DNA of 64,000 nucleotides from Lachnospiraceae bacterium (GCA_900768755.1 CAAGDV010000036.1:1-64000); one strand, 5' to 3'. Positions 9,329 through 20,463 are shown, counted from the first letter of the stretch. The notes: a model not told the origin generated them from the letters alone. Numbers and translations: made by a program.

Positions 9329-12300
9329 ATGTCTGTAATTGTTTTCACCGGTGCCCCGGGGCACGGAAAAACTTACGAATTGTATACAAGGCTTACCAAA
9401 GAGGCGATTGCCAATCCGAGGCAGCGCTTTGTCCTGGTTGTGCCGGAGCAGTCATCTTTGCAGGCCCAGAAGGAACTGGTTCTCATGAACCCGAACAAAG
9501 GAGTTTTTAACATCGATGTCCTGACCTTCGGAAGAATGACCTATCGTATTTTTGACGAGCAGAATTATGAACTCCCGGAAAATATAGATGATACCGGTAA
9601 AAACCTTATTGTCAGGAAGATTCTTAATGAGACTGCCCCAATGCTTACGGTCATTAAGCCCAACAACAATCCCGGACTTGTGGGCGACATAAAATCCATA
9701 ATCTCAGAGCTTAAGCAGTACGGAATCAAACCCGACAAGCTCCCCGAGATTCAGAAACTTATGCCGCTTCGGCTGTCGGATAAGCTTAACGACATAAGGA
9801 TTATCTACGAGGCCTTTGAAAAGTACATCGAAGGCAGATATACAACCGCCACGGACAGAAGTGAGGCAATGCTTGGGCTCCTTGACAACTCGCACTATTT
9901 TGACGATGCGGTTGTTGCCTTTGATGATTTTACAGGATTTACCCCGGTGCAGTATGACATTATCAGCAAAATATCCGGGATGGCGGCGGACATGTATTTT
10001 ACCGCAACCCTGCCGGGCGAAGAGCCGTACAATGTCATCCGCGGAGAGAATGATTTATTCCTGATGAGCAAGCGGATGATGCAGAAAATCGCAGAAATAT
10101 GTGATTTGAACAGGGTGCCGTTTGAGGTCAGGAAAATTCAAACCGACCGTGACAGGTTCCGTTTTGCAAAATCAAAGGCACTTGAATTTCTGCACAACAA
10201 TATTTTTTCCTACAACAGGGCGGTTTACGGGGAGAGGACCGACGAAGTCAGACTGGCCTGCATGAAGGATGTGACGGCGGAGCTTAGATATGTTTCGGCG
10301 GAAATCATGAGGCTTACAAGGGATTATGGCATGAGGTACAGGGACATTGCCGTGGTTGTAGGTGATATGGACATTTACCGGAAGGAGGCCGAGAGGGTAT
10401 TCTCGGAGTCCGGTATACCGGCCTTTGTCGATTCAAAAAGAAGTATTATGTTCAATCCTCTCGTGGGATATTTAAAGGCTGTGGCGGACATTATATGCAA
10501 CGATTTTTCATATGACGGAGTATTTGCCCTGCTAAAAAACGGTCTGTCCTCAATGGAGAGAAGGGATGTCGACCTGTTTGATAATTACGTAATTGCTTAC
10601 GGAATACGGGGACGCAGGCGCTATGAGAATGAGTTTACCGCCCCCTATCCGAAGGATGACTCAAAGTCCGGAAGGATAAATGAACTGCGGCTTATGCTTC
10701 TTGACATACTAAAGCCTTTTGAACGGATTTTTGCCGCCAAAACCAATACTGTGAGGGAATATGTCCTTTCGGTTTACAATTTTCTTGAGGCTGAGAATAT
10801 TTATGAGAAGATGCTTTCGCTGAGTGCAGAATATGAGTTTACGGAGCGTGAGACGGAGTACAGAAAGACCTATGGCATTGTCATAGCGCTTCTTGAGCAG
10901 ATTGATGCGCTTTTGGGTGATGAGATTATGGAACCCGGGGAGTTTTTTGACATTCTGCAGGCCGGATTTTCTGAGATAAAGGTGGGTTCGCTGCCTCCTT
11001 TGTCGGATTCGGTGACCGTGGGTGACATTGAGAGAACCAGGCTTGAGCACATCAAGGCATTGTTTGTCGTGGGAGTCAATGAGGGAATGATTCCGAGATT
11101 TTCGTCAACCGGCGGCATCCTGTCTGACAATGACAGAAGGATTCTGGCTGACAGCAAGGTCGAGCTTTCACCGACACCCAGGGAGAAGGTGTTCATCCAG
11201 AATTACTATCTGTACCTGCTTATGAGTAAACCATCTGAGATTCTGTATCTTCTGTGCCACAGATTTGACAGGGACGGGACGGAATGCCGCGAGTCGAGGA
11301 TATTCAATATGGTCAGGCATATGTTCCCTAAGACACGGTGTGTCATGGGGGATGAGCTTGACACCCTGGAGCAGATTACGACGCCGAAGGGCTCGATGCA
11401 TCTTGTGTCTGACCCCAAAACAGACGGTGAGCTAATTATGTATTATCTGAACACCGACCGGTACAGGGCATGGCTCGAAAAAATACTGGACGCCGTTGAT
11501 AAGCTTTACTCTGAGGACACACTGGCAAAGGAGACTGCACAGAGGCTGTACAGCGATATGAGTGCGGCGAGCATCAGCAGGGTGGAAGCGTTTGCAAAGT
11601 GTGCTTTTGCGCATTTTGCTTCATACGGTCTGGAGCTTTCGGAGCGGAAGGTGTACGAGCTTAGGGGACTTGACAGGGGTACGATACTGCACAGCGCGCT
11701 GTTCTGGATTTTTTCCGAGATAAAGAAGCGTGATATAAATGCGAACCCTATTTCAGACGAAGAGCTTGATAATCTGGTAAGACAAAGCGTGGACGGTGCG
11801 ATAAATGAGCAGGGCACCTCGTTCTTTGGCGATACCAAGACCAACGAATATATGCGCTGCAGGATGTACAATATTGTAGCCAGAACAACGTGGGCACTTT
11901 TAAAACAGCTTGAGAGCGGAAGCTTTGTCCCAAAGTTTTTGGAAAAGACCTTTAACGGTGTGTACGACGGCGTGCCGATACGCGGAAAGGTCGACAGAAT
12001 TGATATATCCGAGGATGATGAGTCGGTACATGTTAAAATAATTGACTACAAATCTTCCAATGAGACATTGACGCCGGATGAAATCTATGCAGGAATTTCG
12101 CTGCAGCTTATGGTATATCTGAAAACCGTCCTTATGGATGAGGAGAGGAATTCCCCCATGAAAAAAGTGTACGCCGCGGGGGTTTTCTATAATCACATTG
12201 ACGACCCGGTAGTTGCGGCGGATGACGGAAAAACTGATGAGGAAAACGTGCTTATAAAGTTTAAACCGACAGGTTTTGTGGGATATGAGAGCATCGACCG

Positions 12301-12625
12301 GCTTGATTCGTGGGACAGCGGACAGTCCATGGTCGCGCCGGTCGGCAAGAGCAAGGACGGACAGATAAAGCTCGGAAAAGGCGTGTATACCGACCGCCAG
12401 CTACGGACTATGGCCGATTATGCCACCAATAAGGTGTCACAGCTTACGGAGTGCATACTCGACGGCGAGATAAAGGCGCAGCCGGTGGAGAATGCATGCG
12501 AATATTGTAAATATACCGGCGTATGTCATATAAAGAAAAACGGTGAGCCTCTATACAAAAAAATTGAGAAAATAAGCGACACTGCGGATATGTGGCTCAA
12601 ATTCGGATACAAGGAGGAGAACTGA
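9329..12625 (+). CDS. addB: AddB subunit of the AddAB helicase-nuclease
   Basis: A 1098-residue subunit that works with AddA to resect double-strand ends for RecA loading and to recognise Chi. The N-terminal GAPGHGKTYEL Walker A is intact, as is usual for AddB although its helicase domain is inactive. The C-terminal nuclease domain has IIDYKSS (catalytic Asp and Lys). Four cysteines for the [4Fe-4S] cluster are visible: one in FAKCAFAHF and three in CEYCKYTGVC. Length fits the family. The stop codon overlaps the addA start, giving translational coupling. Confidence 0.96.
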   Translation: MSVIVFTGAPGHGKTYELYTRLTKEAIANPRQRFVLVVPEQSSLQAQKELVLMNPNKGVFNIDVLTFGRMTYRIFDEQNYELPENIDDTGKNLIVRKILNETAPMLTVIKPNNNPGLVGDIKSIISELKQYGIKPDKLPEIQKLMPLRLSDKLNDIRIIYEAFEKYIEGRYTTATDRSEAMLGLLDNSHYFDDAVVAFDDFTGFTPVQYDIISKISGMAADMYFTATLPGEEPYNVIRGENDLFLMSKRMMQKIAEICDLNRVPFEVRKIQTDRDRFRFAKSKALEFLHNNIFSYNRAVYGERTDEVRLACMKDVTAELRYVSAEIMRLTRDYGMRYRDIAVVVGDMDIYRKEAERVFSESGIPAFVDSKRSIMFNPLVGYLKAVADIICNDFSYDGVFALLKNGLSSMERRDVDLFDNYVIAYGIRGRRRYENEFTAPYPKDDSKSGRINELRLMLLDILKPFERIFAAKTNTVREYVLSVYNFLEAENIYEKMLSLSAEYEFTERETEYRKTYGIVIALLEQIDALLGDEIMEPGEFFDILQAGFSEIKVGSLPPLSDSVTVGDIERTRLEHIKALFVVGVNEGMIPRFSSTGGILSDNDRRILADSKVELSPTPREKVFIQNYYLYLLMSKPSEILYLLCHRFDRDGTECRESRIFNMVRHMFPKTRCVMGDELDTLEQITTPKGSMHLVSDPKTDGELIMYYLNTDRYRAWLEKILDAVDKLYSEDTLAKETAQRLYSDMSAASISRVEAFAKCAFAHFASYGLELSERKVYELRGLDRGTILHSALFWIFSEIKKRDINANPISDEELDNLVRQSVDGAINEQGTSFFGDTKTNEYMRCRMYNIVARTTWALLKQLESGSFVPKFLEKTFNGVYDGVPIRGKVDRIDISEDDESVHVKIIDYKSSNETLTPDEIYAGISLQLMVYLKTVLMDEERNSPMKKVYAAGVFYNHIDDPVVAADDGKTDEENVLIKFKPTGFVGYESIDRLDSWDSGQSMVAPVGKSKDGQIKLGKGVYTDRQLRTMADYATNKVSQLTECILDGEIKAQPVENACEYCKYTGVCHIKKNGEPLYKKIEKISDTADMWLKFGYKEEN

Positions 12626-15600
12626 TGAATTTCACAGACGAACAGTTAAGCGTGATTAACGACAGAGATAATAACCTTCTTGTGAGCGCCGCTGCAGGCT
12701 CCGGAAAAACCGCTGTGCTGATTGAGAGAATCATCAAAAAAATCACGGACCCCATTAACCCTGTGAGCATCGACTCGATAGTTGTGGTAACTTTTACCAA
12801 GGCTGCGGCGAATGAGATGAAGGAGAGACTTACGAAAGCGCTGGAAGGCAACCCCGAAAATGCGCGGCAGATTACACTTATCGACAACGCACACATATGT
12901 ACAATCGATAAATTCTGCGCCTATATCGTGAAGAACTACTATAATGTAATCGGGCTCGACCCGACCTTTAGGGTTGCTGACGAGGGTGAGCTTTGCCTCA
13001 TCAGGGAGGATGTGGCGGCAGAGATGCTTGAGAGGCATTTTGCGGCGGGCGAAGAGGATTTTATCAATTTCGTTGAGGCTTATTCGCCGGGCAAAAGGAT
13101 TGACGGCATAAAAGACATTATTTTCAGTCTTCACAAATTTGCACAGAGCAATCCGTGGCCGTCGGAGTGGCTTTGGAAGAGCCTTTCGGTATATGATAAT
13201 CCCTCCGAGGAATCCTACAACGCGAGTCCGCTTGTAAGGCACACCTTGGAATTTGTAAAAAACGTGTGCAGTGAGTGCGCAAAGGAGTATGACAGGCTAA
13301 TCGGGCTGTGCAACGAACCATCCGGCCCCAATACCTACCTGAATCTTCTTATTGAGGAGCGCGCAATAGCTGAGAATGCATCAAAAGCGGATACTCTTAA
13401 CGAAATTGCAACGGTTCTTAATTATAAGTTCAAAACACTTCCCAAGGCTCCGGCTTCGTGCGACGCAGAGCTTAAGAGCAGTGTGCAGCTTATAAGAAAC
13501 AATATAAAGGACAGCCTAAAGTCAATTGCTGCGGATTATTTTATAGATGGGCAGGAAGGTTCAATTGAGTACCTGAGTGCGTATGCAAATGTGCTTTATC
13601 GCCTGGTTATGGAATTTGACGGACTGTTTAAGAAGAGAAAAGCAGAGCGAAATATTCTTGATTTTAATGACCTTGAGCACTTTGCTCTGGATATTCTTGT
13701 GAAGCATGACGCAAACGGCAATACCCCGACGGAGATTGCTGCAGAGCTCTCAAAACAGTTCTGTGAAATATACATTGATGAGTATCAGGACAGCAATCTT
13801 GTTCAGGAGTGTATTCTTGGTGCGATTTCACGCCCCGGCAACCGATTCATGGTGGGGGATGTCAAGCAGAGCATCTACCGTTTCAGAATGGCACAGCCTG
13901 AAATTTTTATGGACAAGTATGAGCATTACTCTAAAAATCCGGCAGACGGTATCAAAATAGAACTTCACAACAACTTCAGAAGCAGAGGCAATGTAATCGG
14001 CTGCGTCAATGATATTTTCATGATGGCAATGCACAAATCAATCGGCGGCGTGGAGTACAATGATGATGTAAAGCTTTATCAGGGCCGGACTTTTGATGAT
14101 GTTTTTGACGATACGACAGAGATAATGCTTTACGACGACGGCGAAAGCGAGCTTTCGGTTTCAAAGGCTGAGAAGTATGCCAATATGGCAGCGCGCTCAA
14201 TTGAGGACATGATGTCAAGAGACCCGTCTTTAAAGTACTCGGATTTTGTCATCCTGCTCCGTTCGGCCAATGAGAGCGGTCCGGTATATGCCAATGTGTT
14301 GAACAACAGAGGAATCCCATGCTCATTCAGCTCAAGTAAAGGATATTTTGACGCTTTTGAGATAGGACAGGTAATGGATTTGCTGAGGGTTATTGACAAC
14401 CCCGTTCAGGACATTCCGCTCGCATCGGCAATGCGTTCGTATTTTGGCGGATTTACCGCGCAGGAGCTGGCAGAGATAAAGGCGGGGAAACGCAAAAAAA
14501 GCCTGTATGACTGTCTTTTGGAGAGCGACCTTCCCAAGGCATCAGAGTTTCTTTCCATGCTTTCGGAGTACCGGAATATGGCGGGAATAATTCCCATCCA
14601 TGAGCTTCTCACAAAAATTGTGTATGACACGGGTTATTATGATTTCTGCGGAGCCCTCCAAAACGGCGTGCGCCGCAAAAACAATGTTGTGATGTTAATT
14701 ACCAAGGCGCAGGAATACTCCGGAACAAGCTACTGCGGACTGTTCAATTTCTTAAGATACATCGATAAAATCAGGGAGTATGAGGTTGAGTACGGCGAGA
14801 ACAGCATGCTGTCCGAACGTGATGATGTTGTGCGCGTGTACAGTATCCACAAGAGCAAGGGACTTCAGTTCCCGATAGTGATTCTCGGTGATGCGGACAA
14901 AAGATATAATCTTAGGGAGACACAGAACCAGATAATATTTGACAGTGATTACGGCGTTGCGATGAAAATGGTCGACCAAAAAACACGAATACGCAAGGAT
15001 ACCGCATATTATAAAATGATGGCGTCCAAGGTTAAGAGGGATATTATGGGCGAGGAACTGCGGCTTTTGTACGTGGCGCTTACCCGGGCCGAGAAGAAAC
15101 TTATTATCCTGGGAATGGGCAGGAGCGAAAAGAAACAGGCGTCCGACCGCGCGCTTTCTCTTAAGGACAGATTTACAACAATCGATATCATGAACAGTCT
15201 GTGCTATCAGGATTTGATTATGCCTGCAGCCGTCAGATATGCGGACACAAAGCGTTATTCAATCTGCACCGTAGAGGAAAATGAAATACGTAATTTGGCT
15301 GAGGACGAGGTCAGCCGCGGAATATCCGGATTTTCAGAACTCGTTTTCCGAATTAAGGACGGCGGATACGATGATGATTTATATAATGCGATTTGCAACA
15401 GGATGAATTATGTCTATCCGTACCATAATCTGACGCCCGTGCACACCAAATATTCGGTGTCCGAGATAAAGCACCGTGAGATTGACGACAATGATGACGA
15501 GGAAGTTAAGATAATTCCGCCGGAATTAAACAAGCCGGTACCCGCTTTTATCGGGGAGAGCAAGGCTTTGGACGGTACTTCATACGGAAATGCGTACCAC

Positions 15601-16056
15601 AAATTTTTTGAGATTATGGATTACTCGTCCGATGTTGAAAAACAGATTGCAGATGCTCCGTGGTGCCGTGATATTGTAAAGGCACACAAAATACGCGCAT
15701 TTCTGGCATCTCCAATCGGGCAGGACATGAAGAAGGCGCACGATGAGGGGCGGCTGTTCCGCGAGCAGCCTTTTACCATACTTATTCCGTCAAAAGACAT
15801 TATTAAGGATTCGGACGGGGACGAGGAAGTGTTTGTGCAGGGAGTAATTGACGCTTTTTATATTGAAGGTGACACCGCGGTTATTGTCGATTACAAAACC
15901 GATTCCGTCTCAGAAGAGGATGGCGAGAGAGTTTTGCGCGAGCGCTACGAAGTCCAGCTGAATATTTACGCCAGGGCAGTCAGACAGCTCACCGGCGTTT
16001 CAAAAACGAAATGTGTAATTTATTCCGTAAAATTAGACAGAGAGATGGAAATATAA
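12625..16056 (+). CDS. addA: AddA subunit of the AddAB helicase-nuclease
   Basis: A 1143-residue UvrD-family 3'-5' helicase fused to a C-terminal nuclease. Motifs are Walker A (AAAGSGKTAVL), motif Ia (VVTFTKAAANEM), motif II (YIDEYQDSN), motif III (GDVKQSIYRFR), motif V (VRVYSIHKSKGLQFPIV) and motif VI (LLYVALTRAEKKL). The nuclease core is VIVDYKTD. ATG 12625 overlaps the addB stop (TGATG) and has AAGGAGGAG upstream. All catalytic residues appear present, so AddAB should be active. An S8 peptidase follows 26 nt later. Confidence 0.97.
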   Translation: MNFTDEQLSVINDRDNNLLVSAAAGSGKTAVLIERIIKKITDPINPVSIDSIVVVTFTKAAANEMKERLTKALEGNPENARQITLIDNAHICTIDKFCAYIVKNYYNVIGLDPTFRVADEGELCLIREDVAAEMLERHFAAGEEDFINFVEAYSPGKRIDGIKDIIFSLHKFAQSNPWPSEWLWKSLSVYDNPSEESYNASPLVRHTLEFVKNVCSECAKEYDRLIGLCNEPSGPNTYLNLLIEERAIAENASKADTLNEIATVLNYKFKTLPKAPASCDAELKSSVQLIRNNIKDSLKSIAADYFIDGQEGSIEYLSAYANVLYRLVMEFDGLFKKRKAERNILDFNDLEHFALDILVKHDANGNTPTEIAAELSKQFCEIYIDEYQDSNLVQECILGAISRPGNRFMVGDVKQSIYRFRMAQPEIFMDKYEHYSKNPADGIKIELHNNFRSRGNVIGCVNDIFMMAMHKSIGGVEYNDDVKLYQGRTFDDVFDDTTEIMLYDDGESELSVSKAEKYANMAARSIEDMMSRDPSLKYSDFVILLRSANESGPVYANVLNNRGIPCSFSSSKGYFDAFEIGQVMDLLRVIDNPVQDIPLASAMRSYFGGFTAQELAEIKAGKRKKSLYDCLLESDLPKASEFLSMLSEYRNMAGIIPIHELLTKIVYDTGYYDFCGALQNGVRRKNNVVMLITKAQEYSGTSYCGLFNFLRYIDKIREYEVEYGENSMLSERDDVVRVYSIHKSKGLQFPIVILGDADKRYNLRETQNQIIFDSDYGVAMKMVDQKTRIRKDTAYYKMMASKVKRDIMGEELRLLYVALTRAEKKLIILGMGRSEKKQASDRALSLKDRFTTIDIMNSLCYQDLIMPAAVRYADTKRYSICTVEENEIRNLAEDEVSRGISGFSELVFRIKDGGYDDDLYNAICNRMNYVYPYHNLTPVHTKYSVSEIKHREIDDNDDEEVKIIPPELNKPVPAFIGESKALDGTSYGNAYHKFFEIMDYSSDVEKQIADAPWCRDIVKAHKIRAFLASPIGQDMKKAHDEGRLFREQPFTILIPSKDIIKDSDGDEEVFVQGVIDAFYIEGDTAVIVDYKTDSVSEEDGERVLRERYEVQLNIYARAVRQLTGVSKTKCVIYSVKLDREMEI

Positions 16057-16082
16057 CGGGGTTGTGCGCATAGAATGGTTGT

Positions 16083-17693
16083 ATGGACCAGATTATTGAG
16101 AATCAACTGAATCTTGCACTAAATCTTACGGAGGGCATTAGGGAGAGGACGACGGACCTTAACACCGGCTACGCTCCCGCCCAAAATGAGTGGGAGCTCA
16201 TTGTGCGCTACAATGGCGACATACGAAACATTGCAGCTGCATACGGCGCACGTGTAAAAGTCCTGTCTGCCGGGTATGCGTTGGTGACCATTGCACAGGA
16301 GTACATCACTGATTTTTCGCGTCGCCCTCAGATAATCTATATTGAGAAACCTAAAAAACTTACATTTGAGGAGCAATGTGTGCCTTCGGATGACCTTACG
16401 GGACAGGGTGTTATAGTTGCTGTTATCGACAGCGGAATTGACTATATGCACCCTGAATTTATTCTGCCCGACGGCACTTCCAAAATCCTTGCGATTTACG
16501 ACGAATACAACGACACGGTGTACGACAGACAGGAGATTAACCGGGCGATAGAGCAAAATAATACTGACAGCATTCCGGGAGATTTTGCCGGCCACGGGAC
16601 GGCAGTGGCGAGTATTGCAGCAGGGCGCTATATCGGGATTGCACCGGAGGCGGATATTGTGTGCGTGAGGCTTGCCAGAGATAATTTTTTTAACACCGCA
16701 AGGCTTATGGAGGGGATAGATTTTGTCCTTAGGTACGGGGCGGAAATATCGCGCCCCGTGGCGGTAAACATAAGCATAGGCAATAACTACGGAGCGCACA
16801 ACGATTCTTCACTGCTTGAGACATATATCAATGAGGTGTCGGGGGCGTACAGAAGCGTTATCTGCGTGGGAAGCGGAAATGAGGCGGACCGAAATGTCCA
16901 TATCGAGGGCAACGTCGCCGAAGGAGGTCGTTACGGGCTTTCGATAGGTGAATATGAGCAGTCGATTGACATCCAGATATGGAAAAATTATTCGGATGAT
17001 TTCGATGTGGAAATAACCGCGCCGAATTTTTCCTCAATCGTAATCGGGGCGGACCGGCGCGGATTCATACAATACTCCGTCGGAAATACCGCGATATATG
17101 TGTATGTCGGGGAGGCGGTGCCCTATTCGGTTAATCAGGAAATATTTGTCCAGATGGTTGCAAAAAACGGATACATTCTAAGCGGAGTCTGGCAGATAAC
17201 CCTCATTCCGCGAAAAATCAGGCTTGGCATGTTTGACATGTGGCTTCCGGCGGGCGGAGGAGTGAGCACGGACACGGGATTTACGACTAATTACCCGGAC
17301 ACCACAATAACAATTCCGGCGACGGCGTACAAAGCAATATCCGTCGGGGCATACGACCAGCGGAGAATGATATATGCTCCTTTTTCAGGGAGGGGTTTTA
17401 CCAAACTGCCGGTGGGGGTGAAGCCGGATCTGGTGGCACCGGGAGTGGACGTACGCGCCGCGGCATCGGGAGGAGGATACAGATATGTGACGGGAACCTC
17501 TTTTGCCACGCCGAATGTTACGGGAGCGGCAGCTCTTTTTATGGAGTGGGGAATAGTCCGGGGCAACGACTTGTACATGTACGGGGAAAAAATCAAAGCG
17601 GAGCTTATAAGAAGAGCCGTGCGGCTTCCGGGTGAAGAAGTATACCCGAATGAACGCCTCGGATACGGTACATTATGCTTTCCATTCAGGTGA
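16083..17693 (+). CDS. Subtilisin-family (S8) serine peptidase, no signal peptide
   Basis: A 536-residue subtilase with a complete catalytic triad: D116 (VIDSGID), H171 (GHGTAVASI) and S473 (GTSFATPNVTG). A ~95-residue N-terminal region resembles an inhibitor-like prodomain, and ~120 inserted residues separate the H and S motifs. No signal peptide is seen, as in the Csp-type clostridial subtilases linked to spore germination, which are packaged without secretion. That family link is inference. No clear ribosome binding site precedes ATG 16083. It probably rides on the addBA transcript; nothing in the sequence ties it to DNA repair. Confidence 0.85.
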   Translation: MDQIIENQLNLALNLTEGIRERTTDLNTGYAPAQNEWELIVRYNGDIRNIAAAYGARVKVLSAGYALVTIAQEYITDFSRRPQIIYIEKPKKLTFEEQCVPSDDLTGQGVIVAVIDSGIDYMHPEFILPDGTSKILAIYDEYNDTVYDRQEINRAIEQNNTDSIPGDFAGHGTAVASIAAGRYIGIAPEADIVCVRLARDNFFNTARLMEGIDFVLRYGAEISRPVAVNISIGNNYGAHNDSSLLETYINEVSGAYRSVICVGSGNEADRNVHIEGNVAEGGRYGLSIGEYEQSIDIQIWKNYSDDFDVEITAPNFSSIVIGADRRGFIQYSVGNTAIYVYVGEAVPYSVNQEIFVQMVAKNGYILSGVWQITLIPRKIRLGMFDMWLPAGGGVSTDTGFTTNYPDTTITIPATAYKAISVGAYDQRRMIYAPFSGRGFTKLPVGVKPDLVAPGVDVRAAASGGGYRYVTGTSFATPNVTGAAALFMEWGIVRGNDLYMYGEKIKAELIRRAVRLPGEEVYPNERLGYGTLCFPFR

Positions 17694-17775
17694 GGATGTG
17701 GTAAGATAGGAATTGCGAAGCGGCGGAGTAATCCGTCTGTTTTGCAAAATACAGTACTTTTGAGGTAGCATTTTT

Positions 17776-18630
17776 ATGAATAAAAAACATCAACTGAAAC
17801 CTTCTCTGATTATGTGCGTAATTCTGGCGGCAGTAGTTCTGTTTGTTTTTGCCATGGCAACCAGGGTTAACAAAAATGTTGTAAAAGACTATGAAGGAAC
17901 AATTCTTTTTGTGCGACAGGGCAAAGACAGCGAAAACGGGCTTATGCTGTACGATTTTGGTACGAAGGAGCTTGCAATCGTGTCGGCCGACAGCAACACC
18001 GGTTTTTTCCCTGACAAGGACACGGTTGTATATGCGGAGGAAGGTGTTTTGTACAAATACGATATCAACCAAAAAACTTCCTCGGTATATTGCGATACCG
18101 GGCTTGACAGCATCATTAAAGTCGGGTTTTATGAGGACAACGGAACGATTCTCGTACTCGGAAAGAAAGGTGCGGACTATGTGATTGAGAGCATTGACAA
18201 GAAGGAGATATACCGAACCCCAAAAGAGATTACGGACTTTTGCGGCAGGTATTTTACCGTTACAGACGGTGGAAAGTCGGAGGTTTACGAATTTGCCTTA
18301 ACGGGCAGCGAACCGGCTTCAAAGGCGGATTTTGAGGGCATAATTGAATCGGTAAGCGTCACCGGGAATGCGGTAATTCTTTGCCTTGACGGGCGGGCGG
18401 TTACTAAGGACCCGAAATTCTCCCGCGACGGAATACTTCGCTTTTCCACAAGCGAGTATTTCGTAAGCAGTGTCGTTCCGGTTTCGGACACGCAGTTTCT
18501 TGTCACGGCTAAGAAGGATGATGAGACGGATATGTACATGTGCAACGGCTCCAACATGGTCAGAGTCGACGAACTTTCATCGGACGGAAGCGATGAAATA
18601 ATAGTTGCATGCACGAAAAGATTTGATTGA
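17776..18630 (+). CDS. Membrane-anchored protein of unknown function
   Basis: A 284-residue protein with a short basic N-terminus, one transmembrane helix (residues ~10-28) and an extracytoplasmic domain. The domain has repeating beta-hairpin patterns such as GLMLYDFGTKELAIVS, GVLYKYDINQKTSSVY and KSEVYEFALTG, which suggest an incomplete beta-propeller-like fold. I do not recognise a family. GAGG lies 10 nt before ATG 17776. The downstream chemoreceptor has its own promoter overlapping this gene's stop, so they are probably separate units. Confidence 0.7.
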   Translation: MNKKHQLKPSLIMCVILAAVVLFVFAMATRVNKNVVKDYEGTILFVRQGKDSENGLMLYDFGTKELAIVSADSNTGFFPDKDTVVYAEEGVLYKYDINQKTSSVYCDTGLDSIIKVGFYEDNGTILVLGKKGADYVIESIDKKEIYRTPKEITDFCGRYFTVTDGGKSEVYEFALTGSEPASKADFEGIIESVSVTGNAVILCLDGRAVTKDPKFSRDGILRFSTSEYFVSSVVPVSDTQFLVTAKKDDETDMYMCNGSNMVRVDELSSDGSDEIIVACTKRFD

Positions 18631-18655
18631 TATCACATGAAAAATGTGGTAGAAT
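18627..18655 (+). promoter_or_regulatory. Promoter of the chemoreceptor gene
   Basis: TTGATA (18627-18632) and TAGAAT (18650-18655) are separated by exactly 17 bp. The -35 overlaps the stop codon of the preceding gene, and the start ATG is 40 nt downstream. This is a good sigma-A promoter. Confidence 0.75.
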
Positions 18656-18694
18656 ATTAACATCTAGAATACATAAGAGCATTGGAGGAAGAAC

Positions 18695-20413
18695 ATGGAT
18701 AATAATGCTAATGTTAAGAGCAGCAAAGGAAAGGTATCCTTCTTTAAATCAGTTGCATTTAAGATTCTTGCAATGATTGTCGTGATGGTTATTTTCACGA
18801 TTTTTCTGATGGTCATTACCATCAGGGGAATTGCATCGGACAAGGTTGAGAACATCGTAGAGAACTATATGTATGATGAGGCTCAGATGGGCAAGCATCT
18901 TTTGAAACAGTCGGTTAGTCTTCAGGGTATGGATGAGACCGCGGACTATCTCTATCTTAATGGACTGTTTGGAGATGTCAAGGTATCGGATTTTGCATCT
19001 TCTTATGTCTACATTGTAAAAGCTGGCGGCGAGATGATTTACCATCCTGATGAGACCAAGATTGGCGGTATGGTTGCCAATGAAGTAATCAAGGCTGTAG
19101 CGGAGGATCTTGCGGCGGGCAAGACGGTTGAGGATAAGTTTGTATCCTACATGTACAAGGGCGCACTTAAGTATGCGGCATATTCTACAACCGATGATCT
19201 GATTTTTATTGTTACCGCTGATGGTTCTGAAGTTGAGGCGCTTATCAACGGCATAACAAAGGTTGTAACAAGAAGAACAATCTATATTACAGTCTTTGTC
19301 CTGATTATTTCACTCATCCTCGGAAGACTTGTTTCAAAGCCTATCGTTGAGGTTTCTAACTCAATTTATGCGCTCTCGGAACTCAAGCTTTCTGTTGATG
19401 AGAAGACAAAGAAGATGAGTAAAAGAGGTGATGAGACGGGACTTATTGCCAAGGCAGTATGTACATTGTCAGACAGCCTTATTTCAGTTATTGCGCAGGT
19501 TAAAGAACAGAGTTCAATACTTTATGATACATCCGAGCAGCTTGCGGGCAATGCATCTGATACCGTTAACTCGGTAAGACAGGTTGAGATTGCCGTAAGT
19601 GAAGTTGCAGAGGGCGCAAGCAGCCAGGCGGAGGAGACTGCGGATGCAACAAGCAATGTCATTTCAATGGGTGATATGATTGAGACATCCAATGTTGAAG
19701 TTGAGAAGCTTAAGGCAAGCTCACAGGCAATCAGCGAGGCTGTTAAAGAAGCAGCTGATATACTTACAGAACTTCTTAAGATTAACGAGCAGGCAGTTTC
19801 GTCTATCGATATGATTTATGAGAGAACCAACACCACCAATAAGTCGGTTGAAGACATTAAGTCGGCAATTTCCATTATCACATCAATTGCCGAAGAGACC
19901 AATCTTCTTTCACTCAACGCTTCAATTGAGGCAGCGAGAGCAGGAGAGCAGGGAAGAGGATTTGCGGTTGTCGCATCACAGATTCAGAAGCTTGCAGAGC
20001 AGTCTAACGAGTCGGCAAAGAGAATCGAAGAGATTACCGAGAAGCTTATCGAGGATTCAGAGCAGGCAGTTTCCGGAATGCAGGATGTTAAGGCAATTAT
20101 GAATAAGCAGAGCACCAATGTTAAGGACACAGAGAACGCGTTTGTTAAGGTTAAGAATAACATTGCGGTTTCAATGAACGGTATTTCACAGCTTGCAAGT
20201 ATTACATCAGATATTGATACTGCAAGAAGCGCTGTTACGGATACTGTTCAGAATCTGTCAGCCATCGCACAGGAGAATGCTGCAAGTTCAGAGGAAAGTT
20301 CTGCATCTGTTACGGAAGTATGTACCATTATGGATCGTGTTACAGCCGATACGGTACGTCTTAAAGAGATTGCAAAGGTTATTGACGACGAGCTTCGCAC
20401 ATTCACATATTAA
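18695..20413 (+). CDS. Methyl-accepting chemotaxis protein
   Basis: A 572-residue transmembrane chemoreceptor. TM1 spans residues ~21-43. A Cache/PAS-like sensor of ~145 residues follows, including [17 protein letters not shown] and [11 protein letters not shown], then TM2 near 190-207, a HAMP region and the signalling coiled coil. The hairpin tip carries the conserved [20 protein letters not shown] signature that contacts CheA/CheW. GGAGG lies 6 nt before ATG 18695. It implies chemotaxis and probably flagella, though no other such genes are in the window. The ligand is unknown. Confidence 0.95.
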   Translation: MDNNANVKSSKGKVSFFKSVAFKILAMIVVMVIFTIFLMVITIRGIASDKVENIVENYMYDEAQMGKHLLKQSVSLQGMDETADYLYLNGLFGDVKVSDFASSYVYIVKAGGEMIYHPDETKIGGMVANEVIKAVAEDLAAGKTVEDKFVSYMYKGALKYAAYSTTDDLIFIVTADGSEVEALINGITKVVTRRTIYITVFVLIISLILGRLVSKPIVEVSNSIYALSELKLSVDEKTKKMSKRGDETGLIAKAVCTLSDSLISVIAQVKEQSSILYDTSEQLAGNASDTVNSVRQVEIAVSEVAEGASSQAEETADATSNVISMGDMIETSNVEVEKLKASSQAISEAVKEAADILTELLKINEQAVSSIDMIYERTNTTNKSVEDIKSAISIITSIAEETNLLSLNASIEAARAGEQGRGFAVVASQIQKLAEQSNESAKRIEEITEKLIEDSEQAVSGMQDVKAIMNKQSTNVKDTENAFVKVKNNIAVSMNGISQLASITSDIDTARSAVTDTVQNLSAIAQENAASSEESSASVTEVCTIMDRVTADTVRLKEIAKVIDDELRTFTY

Positions 20414-20433
20414 TGAATTGAGCAACACATGAT

Positions 20434-20463
20434 AAAGGGGCCTGTCTTTGGCAGGTCCTTTTC
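20434..20463 (+). terminator. Terminator after the chemoreceptor gene
   Basis: The hairpin AAAGGGGCCTG/CAGGTCCTTTT with a TCTTTGG-type loop ends in a T-rich tail, about 20 nt past the stop codon. One bulge interrupts the stem. Confidence 0.75.
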
